From NCBI RefSeq assembly GCF_031886125.1, contig NZ_CP119391.1:1116001-1180000 (forward strand): a stretch of DNA of 64,000 nucleotides, written 5' to 3'. Within the stretch, counting starts at the first letter, position 1. Each line of letters begins with the position of its first letter. The notes under the pieces are model-generated. The model was not told the origin of the DNA and ran no database searches. It saw nothing but the letters and a program-made list of their open reading frames with translations. The position numbers and the translations under genes were made by a program. This DNA is from Halomonas piscis (GTDB taxonomy: Bacteria; Pseudomonadota; Gammaproteobacteria; Pseudomonadales; Halomonadaceae). This document shows, piece after piece, positions 9,016-17,988 of this stretch.

Positions 9016-9243
9016 ATGGCACGTTTTTTCCGTCGCCGCAAGTTCTGCCGCTTTACCGCTGAAGGCGTCAAGCAGATCGACTACAAGGATCTGGACACGC
9101 TGAAGGCTTACATCACCGAGACCGGCAAGATCGTACCCAGCCGCATTACCGGTACCAAGGCGCGCTATCAGCGCCAGCTCGCCGGCGCCGTCAAGCGGGC
9201 GCGCTACCTGGCCCTTTTGCCCTATACCGATAGCCACCAGTAA
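9016..9243 (+). CDS. rpsR: 30S ribosomal protein S18
   Basis: A 75-residue, highly conserved S18 ([17 protein letters not shown], then IPSRITGT-like [16 protein letters not shown]). It is the partner of S6 in the 30S platform. AAGGAG lies upstream of ATG 9016. The spacing to rpsF is 76 bp. Confidence 0.97.
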   Translation: MARFFRRRKFCRFTAEGVKQIDYKDLDTLKAYITETGKIVPSRITGTKARYQRQLAGAVKRARYLALLPYTDSHQ

Positions 9244-9255
9244 GCCGTCGACGCC

Positions 9256-10107
9256 ATGCTGGCCTTTGCCCGTTGGCTGATGCAGCGCCCGAGCTACGCC
9301 GCCGGCGCGGCCGTGCTGGCCTCGTTGGTGCCCTGGCTTTTCTGGCTCGGCGCCGCGATTGCCGCGCTGGTGACGTTGCGCAAGGGGTTTGCCGCCGCGC
9401 TGCCGGTGATTCTGGCCGCGGCCATCCCGGCGGGCTGGTGGTGGACCCAGGGCGACGTAGTGCCGCTCTCGAGCATCCTGCTGGCAACGCTGATGAGCGT
9501 GGTTTTGCGCGAGCGGATGCGCTGGAGCGAGGCGCTGATCGTCGGCACGCTGGCCTGCGCCGCCATGGTTCAGCTGGGCATTTTCAGCCCGCCCGGCGGC
9601 AGCGACGCCATGCTGGAACAGCTGCGCCAGAACTCTGCCGAGTTCGATCGGCTGGTCACCGAGCTTGGCCGTACGGGGTACGACACTTCGCTGCTGGCCG
9701 ACCTGGTCATCAACGGCGTCACCGGGCTGGTGGTGATACTGCTGGCGGTTGCCTGTCTGGCGCTGGCGCGCAGCTGGCAGGCGGGGCTTTATAACCCCGG
9801 CGGCTTTCGCCAGGAGTTTCACGCCCTGCGCCTGACTCCCCGGGAGCTTGCCCTGCTGGTTGGGCTCGGCGCCGTCAGCATGCTGTTCGATATCGCCGGC
9901 TTTGCGCTGGTGGGCTGGGTACCGCTGCTGATTGCCGGCGTGGCGCTGGTACACGGTATTATTGGATTAAAGGAGATGAACGGGCTGTGGCTCGGCGCAT
10001 TTTACCTGCTGCTGATTACCACCTGGCCCATGATTCTCATTGTGCTGCTGTCAGGGCTGATTGATTCGTTCGCCAACGTTCGCGCACGCCTTGCCCGCAG
10101 CAACTGA
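9256..10107 (+). CDS. DUF2232 (YybS-like) polytopic membrane protein
   Basis: The 283-residue protein has about eight hydrophobic segments spread along its length and a central soluble stretch (EQLRQNSAEFDRLVTELGRTG). It resembles DUF2232 proteins encoded between rpsR and rplI in Pseudomonas and relatives. It starts 12 bp after rpsR, so it is co-transcribed with ribosomal genes. No catalytic motif is visible and its function is unknown. Confidence 0.75.
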   Translation: MLAFARWLMQRPSYAAGAAVLASLVPWLFWLGAAIAALVTLRKGFAAALPVILAAAIPAGWWWTQGDVVPLSSILLATLMSVVLRERMRWSEALIVGTLACAAMVQLGIFSPPGGSDAMLEQLRQNSAEFDRLVTELGRTGYDTSLLADLVINGVTGLVVILLAVACLALARSWQAGLYNPGGFRQEFHALRLTPRELALLVGLGAVSMLFDIAGFALVGWVPLLIAGVALVHGIIGLKEMNGLWLGAFYLLLITTWPMILIVLLSGLIDSFANVRARLARSN

Positions 10108-10135
10108 CAGTAGCAACTGACAAGAGGTTTACGAG

Positions 10136-10582
10136 ATGGAAGTCATTCTGCTCGACAATATTGGCAAGCTGGGCGGCCTGGGAGATCAGGTCACCGTCAA
10201 GCCCGGCTATGGACGCAACTACTTGATCCCTTACGGTCATGCCGTACCGGCCACCAAGGACAACATCGCTGCCTTTGAAGCCCAGCGCGCCGAGCTCGAA
10301 GCCCAGGCCGCCGAGCGCCTGAGAGAAGCCGAAGCGCGCGCCGAGCAGCTCAACGATATCGAGCTGTCGCTGGTCTCCAAGGCCGGTGTGGAAGGCAAGC
10401 TGTTCGGCTCGATCGGGCCGCGCGACCTGGCCGACGCGATCTCCTCTGCGGGCATCGACGTGTCCAGAAGCGAAGTGCGCATGCCCGAAGGGCCGCTGCG
10501 TCAGACCGGCGAATACGACATCACCCTGCACCTGCACGCCGAAGTCGACGCCGTGGTGCGCATTGTGGTGGTGGGGGAGTGA
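10136..10582 (+). CDS. rplI: 50S ribosomal protein L9
   Basis: The 148-residue L9 has an N-terminal RNA-binding domain ([30 protein letters not shown]), a long connecting helix ([21 protein letters not shown]) and a C-terminal domain ([14 protein letters not shown]). ATG 10136 follows AAGAGG. Last gene of the rpsF operon; a strong terminator follows. Confidence 0.97.
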   Translation: MEVILLDNIGKLGGLGDQVTVKPGYGRNYLIPYGHAVPATKDNIAAFEAQRAELEAQAAERLREAEARAEQLNDIELSLVSKAGVEGKLFGSIGPRDLADAISSAGIDVSRSEVRMPEGPLRQTGEYDITLHLHAEVDAVVRIVVVGE

Positions 10583-10648
10583 TCCCTTGACCGCATAAGC
10601 ACCGCCGCGCTCCTGCGAGCGCAACAGCGGCGCCTGGCATGACGCTGC

Positions 10649-10680
10649 AAGGGCGCGGGGAACTCCCCGCGCCCTTTGTG
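10649..10680 (+). terminator. Terminator after rplI
   Basis: A perfect 10-bp stem GGGCGCGGGG/CCCCGCGCCC (10651-10660 and 10665-10674) with an AACT loop, flanked by AA and TTTGTG. It separates the ribosomal operon from dnaB. Confidence 0.85.
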
Positions 10681-10740
10681 TTCCCGGCTCCCGGCCGGAT
10701 GCCGTATCCTCTCGTTGATCGTAATGCCAAGGAGCTTCCC

Positions 10741-12141
10741 ATGCCGGACGCCACCCATGAGGCGCTGCCCGTGGATCAGGAAACCGCGGCGCTGAAGCTG
10801 CCGCCCCATTCCCTGGAGGCCGAGCAGTCGGTGCTCGGCGGGCTGATGCTCGACAATCCGGCCTGGGATCATGTCGCCGATCACCTGGCGGCGGATGACT
10901 TCTACCGCTACGAGCACCGCCTGATCTTCAACGTCATGGCGCACCTGGCCGACGCCGGTCAGCCCCTGGACGTGGTCACGCTCTCCGAGGCCCTGGAAGC
11001 TCGGGACCAGCTGAGCGCCGTGGGCGGGCTCGGGTTTCTTGCCGAGCTGGCGCGCAACACGCCCTCGGCCAGCAATATCCGCGCCTATGCCGAGATCGTG
11101 CGCGAGCGGGCCACGCTGCGCAAGCTGATCCGCGCGGCCAATCAGATTGCCGACAGCGCCTTTGCCTCCCAGGGCCGCCCGGCGGATGAGCTGCTCAACG
11201 AAGCCGAGCGCCTGGTGTTCCAGATCGCCGAGGAGCGCCCCAAGGCCGGCGGCCCCATCGGCATGAGCGATCTTTTGACCAAGGCCGTCGATCGCATCGA
11301 CGAGCTTTTTAATCTCAAGGGCGAGATGACCGGGCTGCCCACGGGCTTTCGCGATTTCGACGAAATGACCACCGGGCTGCAGCCCTCGGATCTGGTGATC
11401 ATCGCCGGAAGGCCCTCCATGGGCAAGACCGCCATGGCCATGAACATGGTCGAGCACGCGGTCATTTCCAGCGACAGGCCGGTGATGGTGTTTTCCATGG
11501 AGATGCCCGCGGAATCGCTGATGCTGCGCATGCTCTCCTCGCTTGGGCGGATCGACCAGACCCGGGTGCGCACCGGCCAGCTGGAAGACGAGGACTGGCC
11601 GCGGCTGACCTCGGCGGTGAATATCCTCAAGGACAAGCAGCTGTTCATCGACGATACCGCGGCGCTGTCGCCCAACGAGATGCGCTCGCGGATTCGCCGG
11701 GTGGTGCGCGAGCACGGCAACATGGCGCTGATCATGATCGACTATCTGCAGCTGATGCAGATCCCCGGGTTTGCCGAAAACCGCACCGGCGAGATTTCGG
11801 AGATTTCGCGTTCGCTGAAGGGACTGGCCAAGGAGTTCGGCTGCCCGGTGGTGGCGCTTTCCCAGCTCAACCGCTCGCTGGAGCAGCGGCCCAACAAGCG
11901 CCCGGTGATGTCGGACCTGCGTGAATCCGGCGCCATCGAGCAGGATGCCGACGTCATCGCCTTTGTCTATCGGGACGAGGTCTACAATCCCGACAACCCC
12001 GACAACCAGGGGCTGGCCGAGCTGGTGATCGGCAAGCAGCGTAACGGCCCGATCGGCACCGTCCACATGGCGTTCATCGGCAAGTACACGCGCTTTGAGG
12101 ACCTGGCGCCGGACAGCTACGGCGAAGCCTTCGGCGAGTGA
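10741..12141 (+). CDS. dnaB: Replicative DNA helicase
   Basis: The 466-residue hexameric helicase unwinds DNA ahead of the replisome and loads through DnaC-like or DciA partners. An N-terminal DnaB domain (LPPHSLEAEQSVLGGLMLDN) is joined by a linker to a RecA-like domain with Walker A GRPSMGKT, Walker B MIMIDYLQLM and the C-terminal arginine-finger region (GKQRNGPIGTV). ATG 10741 follows AAGGAG at 10729-10734. There is no intein. Confidence 0.96.
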   Translation: MPDATHEALPVDQETAALKLPPHSLEAEQSVLGGLMLDNPAWDHVADHLAADDFYRYEHRLIFNVMAHLADAGQPLDVVTLSEALEARDQLSAVGGLGFLAELARNTPSASNIRAYAEIVRERATLRKLIRAANQIADSAFASQGRPADELLNEAERLVFQIAEERPKAGGPIGMSDLLTKAVDRIDELFNLKGEMTGLPTGFRDFDEMTTGLQPSDLVIIAGRPSMGKTAMAMNMVEHAVISSDRPVMVFSMEMPAESLMLRMLSSLGRIDQTRVRTGQLEDEDWPRLTSAVNILKDKQLFIDDTAALSPNEMRSRIRRVVREHGNMALIMIDYLQLMQIPGFAENRTGEISEISRSLKGLAKEFGCPVVALSQLNRSLEQRPNKRPVMSDLRESGAIEQDADVIAFVYRDEVYNPDNPDNQGLAELVIGKQRNGPIGTVHMAFIGKYTRFEDLAPDSYGEAFGE

Positions 12142-12158
12142 GCGCCCGGCCCGGACGC

Positions 12159-12186
12159 TTGAGACTCGCCGGCCGGCACGTATAAT
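12159..12186 (+). promoter_or_regulatory. Sigma70-type promoter of the 12246 gene
   Basis: TTGAGA (12159-12164), a 16-nt spacer and a consensus TATAAT (12181-12186), about 60 bp before the next start codon. Confidence 0.7.
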
Positions 12187-12245
12187 GCCCGGCCCGTTGA
12201 CGACGGCGCCGGTATTTAATCCATACATCATCAAGAGGAAGCACC

Positions 12246-12533
12246 ATGGCAGGTGGTTTTCGCCGCGGTAAACGCACGCCCAAGCTGGAAGCTCGGGGAG
12301 AGCTTCAGGCCGTGGAGCGCGAAGGGCCGTTCCAGGAATGGCTGGGCATGCCCGATCTGTATCGCTATACGCTGACGGTAGACGGCGAGGAATACAGCTA
12401 CCAGACCGAAGACGCGGAGCTTCCCGTGGCCATTGGCGATCGGGTGGTATTTCGCTACAAGGAAACCAAAGCCGGCAAGTGGGTGGATCGAAACTCGCTG
12501 GGCAAGGCCATCGACCCGTCCGAATATCAGTAG
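12246..12533 (+). CDS. Small conserved hypothetical protein
   Basis: A 95-residue basic protein with a Gly/Arg-rich N-terminus (MAGGFRRGKRTPK) and a beta-rich body (YRYTLTVDGEEYSYQT, GDRVVFRYKETKAGKWVDR) that could form a small OB- or SH3-like barrel. It has its own good promoter and a GAGGAAG ribosome site. No signal peptide or membrane segment is present. I do not recognise the family; nucleic-acid binding is only a guess from the composition. Confidence 0.6.
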   Translation: MAGGFRRGKRTPKLEARGELQAVEREGPFQEWLGMPDLYRYTLTVDGEEYSYQTEDAELPVAIGDRVVFRYKETKAGKWVDRNSLGKAIDPSEYQ

Positions 12534-12702
12534 CCCGGACGTCGCTGAACGCCGTTCGGGAACTTCGCGGCATTTTGACCGTCGCAACAATAATATACCG
12601 GTGTCATGGCCGGTCAGCCGGGCGCTACCCTGTAGCGCCCGGCAGTGTCATGACCCGGCGTCGCTTTTTGCTGACAAGCGTGTAATCCACAGGAGGGAGC
12701 TT

Positions 12703-13005
12703 ATGGAACTGAAAGAGCTCAGGCAGTTTGCCAGCCAGCACGACAATTTCGATATCCGCGTGATTACCCATACGGGCAGCCAGCTCTACCAGGTCGAACT
12801 CGAGGACGTGGAAGGGCGCCGTCACCTGCTGATGCAGGGCAACAAACCCATGCTGTTTCGGGCCCTCGACGAGGTCTATGCCGAGCTCAGACGCGCCGGC
12901 ATTCGCCGCGCCTGTCTGATCCAGTATATTCCCCACGCCGAGCTGGTCGGCCACGATGCCTTTCACCACAGTCCGGCGGCGGAGCGCCTGCCGCTGACCT
13001 TTTAG
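12703..13005 (+). CDS. DUF6482-like small cytoplasmic protein
   Basis: A 100-residue protein (MELKELRQFASQHDNFDIRV, then YQVELEDVEGRRHLLMQGNKPMLF) resembling the small DUF6482 proteins of Pseudomonas and Halomonas. AGGAGGG at 12691 fixes ATG 12703. No catalytic motif is visible; function unknown. Confidence 0.6.
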   Translation: MELKELRQFASQHDNFDIRVITHTGSQLYQVELEDVEGRRHLLMQGNKPMLFRALDEVYAELRRAGIRRACLIQYIPHAELVGHDAFHHSPAAERLPLTF

Positions 13006-13136
13006 CGGCGCCTGGGGGTTTCCGAGGTTTGCCAATAGTTATACATCATTAAATCAAGGCACAAGTTTGTGCCGCACTCTGCGGGAAAAATGCTATCATT
13101 CGTGCTCATGACTTCGCCGGATTCAGGAGAGACGCC

Positions 13137-14228
13137 ATGAGTACCACGATAGCCAAGGATCAGCCGGGTGAAGGCCGCCTTGAGCATGCCCAGAGTGACC
13201 ATCCTCCCATTGCCCGGGCGAAAGTCGGCGTGGTGCTGGTTAACCTCGGCACTCCGGACAATACCGACTACGGATCCATGCGCCGGTACCTGAGCGAATT
13301 CCTGTCCGACCAGCGCGTGGTGGACTACGCCCGCTGGAAGTGGCAGCCGATCCTGCAGCTGATCGTGCTCACGCGCCGGCCGTTTCTGTCGGGCCAGGCC
13401 TATAAAAGCATCTGGAATACCGAGAAGGACGAAAGTCCGCTGCTCACCATTACCCGGGCGCAGACGGAAAAGTTCGCCGCGCAAATGCAGTCGCTTTACG
13501 GCGATGAAGTGGTCGTGGACTTCTGCATGCGCTACGGCAACCCCTCGACCGAAAGCGTGCTGACGCGGCTGATGGAAAACGGCTGCGAGCGCATCCTGTT
13601 CTTTCCGCTGTATCCGCAGTACGGCTCGCCGACCACGGCCACGGCCAACGATCAGGCCTTTCGGGCGCTGATGAAAATGAAATGGCAGCCGGCCATTCGC
13701 ACCGTGCCTGCCTATTTCGAGCATCCGGGCTACCTGCGCGCGCTGGCCACCTCCGTGACCGATGTTTATGAGCCGCTGAGCGAGCGGCCGAGCAAGCTGG
13801 TGGCCAGCTACCACGGCGTGCCCGAGCGCTTTTTGCACGAGGGCGACCCCTACCATTGCCAGTGCCAGAAAACCACCCGTCTGCTGCGCGAAAAGCTGGG
13901 CTGGGAGAAGGGCAGTATCGACACGGCGTTTCAGTCCAAGTTCGGCCCGGAAAAATGGCTAGGGCCGGCGACGGTGGATCATGTGGCCGAGCTTGCCAGG
14001 CAGGGCCATAAGCATATTGCCGTGATTTCGCCGGCGTTTACCGCCGACTGCGTGGAGACCCTGGAAGAAATCGAGGATGAAATCCGCGAAAGCTTCATCG
14101 CCGCCGGCGGCGAGACCTTTACCTATATTCCCTGCTTGAACGACCGCGACGATCACATCGAAGCGCTGGTGGACATCGCCAACAATGAGCTTGGCGGCTG
14201 GGTATTGCCCGTGTCGAGCACGGCCTGA
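13137..14228 (+). CDS. hemH: Ferrochelatase
   Basis: A 363-residue enzyme that inserts Fe(II) into protoporphyrin IX, the last step of haem synthesis. Motifs seen: VGVVLVNLGTPD, the catalytic His in VASYHGVPERF, the TFQSKFG-like AFQSKFGPEKWLGP, and the conserved Glu in SPAFTADCVETLEEI. AGGAGA precedes ATG 13137. It has a ~30-residue N-terminal extension before the core compared with short homologues. No Fe-S cysteine tail is evident. Confidence 0.95.
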   Translation: MSTTIAKDQPGEGRLEHAQSDHPPIARAKVGVVLVNLGTPDNTDYGSMRRYLSEFLSDQRVVDYARWKWQPILQLIVLTRRPFLSGQAYKSIWNTEKDESPLLTITRAQTEKFAAQMQSLYGDEVVVDFCMRYGNPSTESVLTRLMENGCERILFFPLYPQYGSPTTATANDQAFRALMKMKWQPAIRTVPAYFEHPGYLRALATSVTDVYEPLSERPSKLVASYHGVPERFLHEGDPYHCQCQKTTRLLREKLGWEKGSIDTAFQSKFGPEKWLGPATVDHVAELARQGHKHIAVISPAFTADCVETLEEIEDEIRESFIAAGGETFTYIPCLNDRDDHIEALVDIANNELGGWVLPVSSTA

Positions 14229-14331
14229 CCGGCAGAGAGGCCGCGTTGAGAATGGCGATCTGCGGTCAGGGGTGGTGTTCGCCGCCGTTGTAAGGGATCA
14301 TCGCTCCTTTGCCCGTTACGCGAGGAGCGCC

Positions 14332-15618
14332 ATGTTGTCTTGTATCCAGGGATTGTCTAGTGCACGGCCGCTTGTCGTCAGACGCCGCTTTGTCCGGGCG
14401 TCGCTGCTGGGGCTTGTACTCGCCGCGGGGGCGGTGCAGGCCGACAGCGGGCTGATGAGCGAAGTCGACGCCCGCGCGGCTGACAAGGCTCCGATGGATG
14501 AGCGGCAGCGCGCCAGCTTTGAGCAGTGGCTGGCCGATTTTCGTCGCCATGCCGCCGCCGAGGGCATCAGCGAGCAGGCGCTGGCCCGGGCGTTTGACGG
14601 CGTGCGCTACCGGCCCAGCATCATCGAGCATGATCGCCACCAGCCGGAGTTTGTTCAGCCTATCTGGGAGTATCTGGATACCGCCGTTTCCAGCACCCGG
14701 GTGACCACCGGGCGCGACAAGCTGGCCGCCCACCGCGATACCGCCCGGGAAATGGAGCGTCGCTACGGCGTGCCCGCCGAAGTGATCGTGGCAATCTGGG
14801 GCATCGAGAGCAACTACGGCAGCCATTTCGGCGACTACTCCGCCCTGGACGCCTTTGCCACCCTAGCCTTTGACGGCCGCCGGCGCGACTTCGCCCGCCG
14901 AGAGCTGCTCGCCGCGCTCAGGATCGTCGACGCAGGCGATATCCCCGCCCGCGACATGGTGGGCTCCTGGGCCGGCGCCATGGGGCATACCCAGTTTATC
15001 CCCTCGAGCTTTCGCGCCTACGCCGTCGACGGCGACGGTGACGGCCGGCGCGATATCTGGCACAGCATTCCCGACGTCATGGCCTCCACGGCCAACTACC
15101 TCAAGCAGGCCGGCTGGCAGGCGGGGGAACCCTGGGGCGCCGAGGTTCGCCTGCCGGACGGCTTCGACTACGCTCAGACCGGGCGGAAAAGCACTGCAAA
15201 ATGGCGCCGCCAGGGCATGCGCGCCGTTAGCGGCGCGCTGCCCGAATTCTCAAGCGCCGAGGTGATCGTCCCCGCCGGCGCCCAGGGGCCGGCGTTTCTT
15301 ACCGGTCCCAACTTCCGCAGCATTCTGCGCTACAACAACGCCACCAGCTACGCGCTGGCCGTGGCCAAGCTCAGCGACGCCATCGCCGGGCGCGACGGCA
15401 TCGTCCAGGGCTGGCCCCGGGAACAGGCGCCGCTGACTCGGGACGACGTGACCCGGCTTCAGCGGTCGCTCAACCGGCTGGGGTACGACGTCGGCGGTGC
15501 CGACGGCATCATGGGCCCCAACACCCGCAAAGGCCTGCGCGCTTTCCAGCGCGATCAGGGGCTGACAGCGGACGGCTTTGCGACCCAGGCGCTGCTCGCG
15601 CGGCTGGAAAACGCCTGA
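14332..15618 (+). CDS. Lytic murein transglycosylase (MltB-type) with peptidoglycan-binding domain
   Basis: The 428-residue exported enzyme cleaves the MurNAc-GlcNAc bond to give 1,6-anhydro ends. An N-terminal signal region (VRRRFVRASLLGLVLAAGAVQA) is followed by an SLT-type catalytic domain with the Glu in IVAIWGIESNYGSHFG and the motif GSWAGAMGHTQFIPSSF. A C-terminal PG_binding_1 domain (LQRSLNRLGYDVGGADGIMGPNTRKGLRAFQ) completes it. There is no lipobox cysteine of MltB type. The start is ATG 14332 after GAGGAG. An IscB element begins 7 bp after the stop. Confidence 0.88.
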   Translation: MLSCIQGLSSARPLVVRRRFVRASLLGLVLAAGAVQADSGLMSEVDARAADKAPMDERQRASFEQWLADFRRHAAAEGISEQALARAFDGVRYRPSIIEHDRHQPEFVQPIWEYLDTAVSSTRVTTGRDKLAAHRDTAREMERRYGVPAEVIVAIWGIESNYGSHFGDYSALDAFATLAFDGRRRDFARRELLAALRIVDAGDIPARDMVGSWAGAMGHTQFIPSSFRAYAVDGDGDGRRDIWHSIPDVMASTANYLKQAGWQAGEPWGAEVRLPDGFDYAQTGRKSTAKWRRQGMRAVSGALPEFSSAEVIVPAGAQGPAFLTGPNFRSILRYNNATSYALAVAKLSDAIAGRDGIVQGWPREQAPLTRDDVTRLQRSLNRLGYDVGGADGIMGPNTRKGLRAFQRDQGLTADGFATQALLARLENA

Positions 15619-15624
15619 CGCTGC

Positions 15625-15912
15625 CGTCAGCTACCTCTCCCTGAAGGGAGAGGCTTGTGAAAGCAAGCCCGGCTGACCAGGGAAAGCGGTAGTCAACCCG
15701 CTACGTTGGTAACAGGTCGCCAAGCCCCACCCCGCCGTGCTTCCTCAGCGGCGGGCTCTGGAAGGTCAGGATCATGCTGGCGCAAGGTAAAACGCCGAAG
15801 GTCTTGATCGCTGCCGTCAGGCAGGAGCCGGTTATCGACATTCCCGAGGGGAGACGGATCGAACGATCCGCGACACCAGGCCCGTAAGGGCATTAACACA
15901 GGAGAAAATCGC
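15625..15912 (+). ncRNA. Putative IscB omega RNA, copy 1
   Basis: This 288-nt stretch upstream of iscB has no ORF but dense secondary structure: CCTCTCCC/GGGAGAGG with TGAA loop (15634-15653), CTTG/CAAG (15654-15667), CCCGCCG/CGGCGGG (15731-15755), CGGATCG/CGATCCG with AA loop (15855-15870) and GCCC/GGGC with GTAA loop (15880-15891). In known IscB systems the omega RNA lies just upstream of iscB and its 5' end carries the guide read from the flank. Here the guide would be the ~16 nt ending at 15624, at the 3' end of the transglycosylase gene. Exact RNA ends are not visible. Confidence 0.75.
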
Positions 15913-17280
15913 ATGGCGGTTTTCGTATTGGACAAACAGAAACGGCCCCTGATGCCGTGCAGCGAGAAGCGCGCCCGGTTGTTGCGGGAACGCGGTCGCG
16001 CTGTGGTGCATAAGCGCTATCCGTTCACGATCCGGCTCAAGGATCGGGTGGAGGGTGACACCCAGCCGCTGCGACTCGGCATCGACCCCGGCAGCAAGAC
16101 CACCGGGCTGGCGTTAGTGCGCGAGGATGCCGAGGATCGTCACGTGCTGTGCCTGTTCGATCTTGTCCATCGTGGCTTTCAGATTCGCAAGGCGCTGGAG
16201 CAGCGCCGAGCCTTTCGTCGCCGTCGTCGCCGTCAGAACCTGCGCTACCGGGCGCCACGCTTCAACAACCGCACCCGACCCAAGGGCTGGCTGGCTCCCA
16301 GCCTGCAGCACCGTGTCGATACCATCACGGCTTGGGTGAACCGGCTGACTCGTCTGGCGCCGGTCACTGCCATCAGTCAGGAGCTGGTGCGCTTCGATAC
16401 GCAGAAGCTGGACAACCCGGAGATCAGCGGTGTCGAGTACCAGCAGGGCTCGCTGCTCGGCTACGAGGTGCGCGAATACCTGCTGGAAAAGTGGGGGCGC
16501 GAGTGCGCCTACTGTGGTGATACCGACACCCCACTGGACGTCGAGCATGTGGTACCTCGTGCTCACGGTGGCTCGCACCGCGTCAGTAACCTGACGCTGG
16601 CCTGCCACGCCTGCAACCAGGGCAAAGGCAACGGCACGCTGGACACTTTCTTCACCACCGACAAGGGGCTCAAGAAGCGACTCAAGGCTAACAACCTGTC
16701 GGCGGATGCTCGACAGGAGCGCGTGCAACGTGAGCTCAAGCGCCCGTTGCGGGATGCCAGCGCCGTCAACGCGACCCGTTGGGTGCTGTTCGGTGCTCTC
16801 AAGGCCACCGGTCTGCCGGTGACAGCAGGTAGCGGCGGGCGCACCAAGTACAACCGCCAGCGCCTCGGCATTCCCAAGACCCATGCCCTCGACGCCGCCT
16901 GCGTCGGTCCATTCGGCCGGCTGCATGGCGAAAGTCGCTCCACGCTGGCCATCAAGGGCACCGGGCGCGGCAGCTATCAACGCACCCGATTGACCCGGCA
17001 CGGTTTCCCGCGTGGCTATCTGATGCGGCAGAAGCAGGTGCACGGTTTTCAGACCGGCGACATGGTGAAAGCCATCGTGCCCACCGGCAAGAAGGCCGGC
17101 ATCCATACGGGCCGTGTCGCTGTGCGTAAAACAGGCAGCTTCACCATTCAGACCAAGCAGGGGGCGTTGCAAGGCATCTCGCACAAGCACTGCTTGCTGA
17201 TCCAACGCGGTGATGGCTACGGCTACCGCCTCACCTCATCCATTCAACCAAAGGGAGGAGCGGGGCAGGTGGTGGCGTAA
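15913..17280 (+). CDS. iscB: RNA-guided nuclease IscB, copy 1
   Basis: The 455-residue protein has the IscB layout: N-terminal PLMP domain (RPLMPC, 11-16); RuvC-I GIDPGSKTTG with Asp58; an Arg-rich bridge helix (~92-112); RuvC-II with Glu157 (ISQELVRFD); an inserted HNH domain (~195-240) with CAYC, the catalytic His212 in DVEHVVPRAHGG, and CHAC; RuvC-III with His324 and Asp327 (KTHALDAAC); and a C-terminal domain. All catalytic residues are present, so nuclease activity is expected. IscB is the ancestor-type relative of Cas9 and is guided by omega RNA. AGGAG at 15900 precedes ATG 15913. It differs from copy 2 mainly at residues 334-349. Confidence 0.93.
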   Translation: MAVFVLDKQKRPLMPCSEKRARLLRERGRAVVHKRYPFTIRLKDRVEGDTQPLRLGIDPGSKTTGLALVREDAEDRHVLCLFDLVHRGFQIRKALEQRRAFRRRRRRQNLRYRAPRFNNRTRPKGWLAPSLQHRVDTITAWVNRLTRLAPVTAISQELVRFDTQKLDNPEISGVEYQQGSLLGYEVREYLLEKWGRECAYCGDTDTPLDVEHVVPRAHGGSHRVSNLTLACHACNQGKGNGTLDTFFTTDKGLKKRLKANNLSADARQERVQRELKRPLRDASAVNATRWVLFGALKATGLPVTAGSGGRTKYNRQRLGIPKTHALDAACVGPFGRLHGESRSTLAIKGTGRGSYQRTRLTRHGFPRGYLMRQKQVHGFQTGDMVKAIVPTGKKAGIHTGRVAVRKTGSFTIQTKQGALQGISHKHCLLIQRGDGYGYRLTSSIQPKGGAGQVVA

Positions 17281-17433
17281 CAGGTCGCCCTGCGGGCGAC
17301 GCGCTATCCCTCCCGGCACTGAAAGTACCGGGTATCCCGCGCAAAATCTGATGATATGCGCAGAGTACCCGGCATTCGGGCCCAGTGGACACCAACGCCA
17401 ATGGCAAGGCCAGTCGGCCAAGGAGAAGAGCGT

Positions 17434-17988
17434 ATGACATCATCAGCAAAGCGTGTGGTCGCCGGCCTTGCCGCCGGCTGGCTGCTGAGCGCGGGCGCGG
17501 CCCTCGCCGACAACGCTACCCCGGTATTCGGCTGGGTGGAAAAGGCCGAGCTCAAGCCCTGGGACATCAAGGTCAAGGCCAAGCTCGACAGCGGCGCGCT
17601 GACGTCGTCCATCGACGCCCGAGACATTGAAACCTTTCAAAAGGATGACGAGGACTGGGTGCGCTTTCGCTTCGAGCTGGAGGACGAAGACAGCGGCGAT
17701 ACCGTTACCGAAGAGGTCGAACGTCCGCTTTATCGCACCCTGACCGTGCGCGGGGCCGGCGGCCGGGACGAGCGTCCGGTAGTGCTGCTCAACCTATGCG
17801 TGGGCGACACCGTCTATGAAGAGCAGTTCAGCCTGCGCGACCGCGGAGAGATGTTCTACCCGGTGCTGCTGGGGCGGCGCACCATCGGCCATCTGGGGCA
17901 CCTGGACGTGAGCAAGACGTTTATCCATGACGCCGAGTGCGGAGAGAACGCCGAGTTCGTCGAGCACGAGCCGGAAGAGGACGACTAG
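17434..17988 (+). CDS. Exported retropepsin-like (RimB/Zn_protease, PF05618-type) protein
   Basis: A 184-residue protein with a signal peptide (RVVAGLAAGWLLSAGAALA) and the family motif KLDSGALTSSIDA, a D-S/T-G aspartic-protease-like site. The family was first called a zinc protease and later linked to retropepsin-like proteases. The tail is acidic (EHEPEEDD). AAGGAG at 17420 sets ATG 17434. Its TAG stop lies inside the CTAG target of the following IS481. The substrate is unknown. Confidence 0.75.
   Translation: MTSSAKRVVAGLAAGWLLSAGAALADNATPVFGWVEKAELKPWDIKVKAKLDSGALTSSIDARDIETFQKDDEDWVRFRFELEDEDSGDTVTEEVERPLYRTLTVRGAGGRDERPVVLLNLCVGDTVYEEQFSLRDRGEMFYPVLLGRRTIGHLGHLDVSKTFIHDAECGENAEFVEHEPEEDD

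Larger units (their letters stand above)
15625..17350 (+). mobile_element. IscB element, copy 1 (IS200/IS605-like, no transposase)
   Basis: The ends are defined by comparison with copy 2: identity begins at 15625 and 20786 and runs to 17354 and 22515, always at an offset of 5161 bp. The left part (to 15912) is a hairpin-rich omega-RNA region, then iscB, then a right end with two hairpins: GTCGCCC/GGGCGAC (17284-17300) and an imperfect palindrome CCCGG-C-ACT/AGT-A-CCGGG (17312-17332). Subterminal imperfect hairpins and lack of terminal inverted repeats or target duplication fit IS200/IS605-type elements. No TnpA/IscA gene is present, so the element cannot move alone. The last shared bases, ATGA (17351-17354), I assign to the flank because in copy 2 they are the purD start. 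Confidence 0.85.

Noticed and set aside
15913..17280. Reading the RuVC/HNH protein as Cas9 or as a plain HNH endonuclease
   Set aside because: At 455 residues with a PLMP start, no REC lobe and no CRISPR array, it fits IscB. A plain HNH protein would lack the split RuvC motifs.
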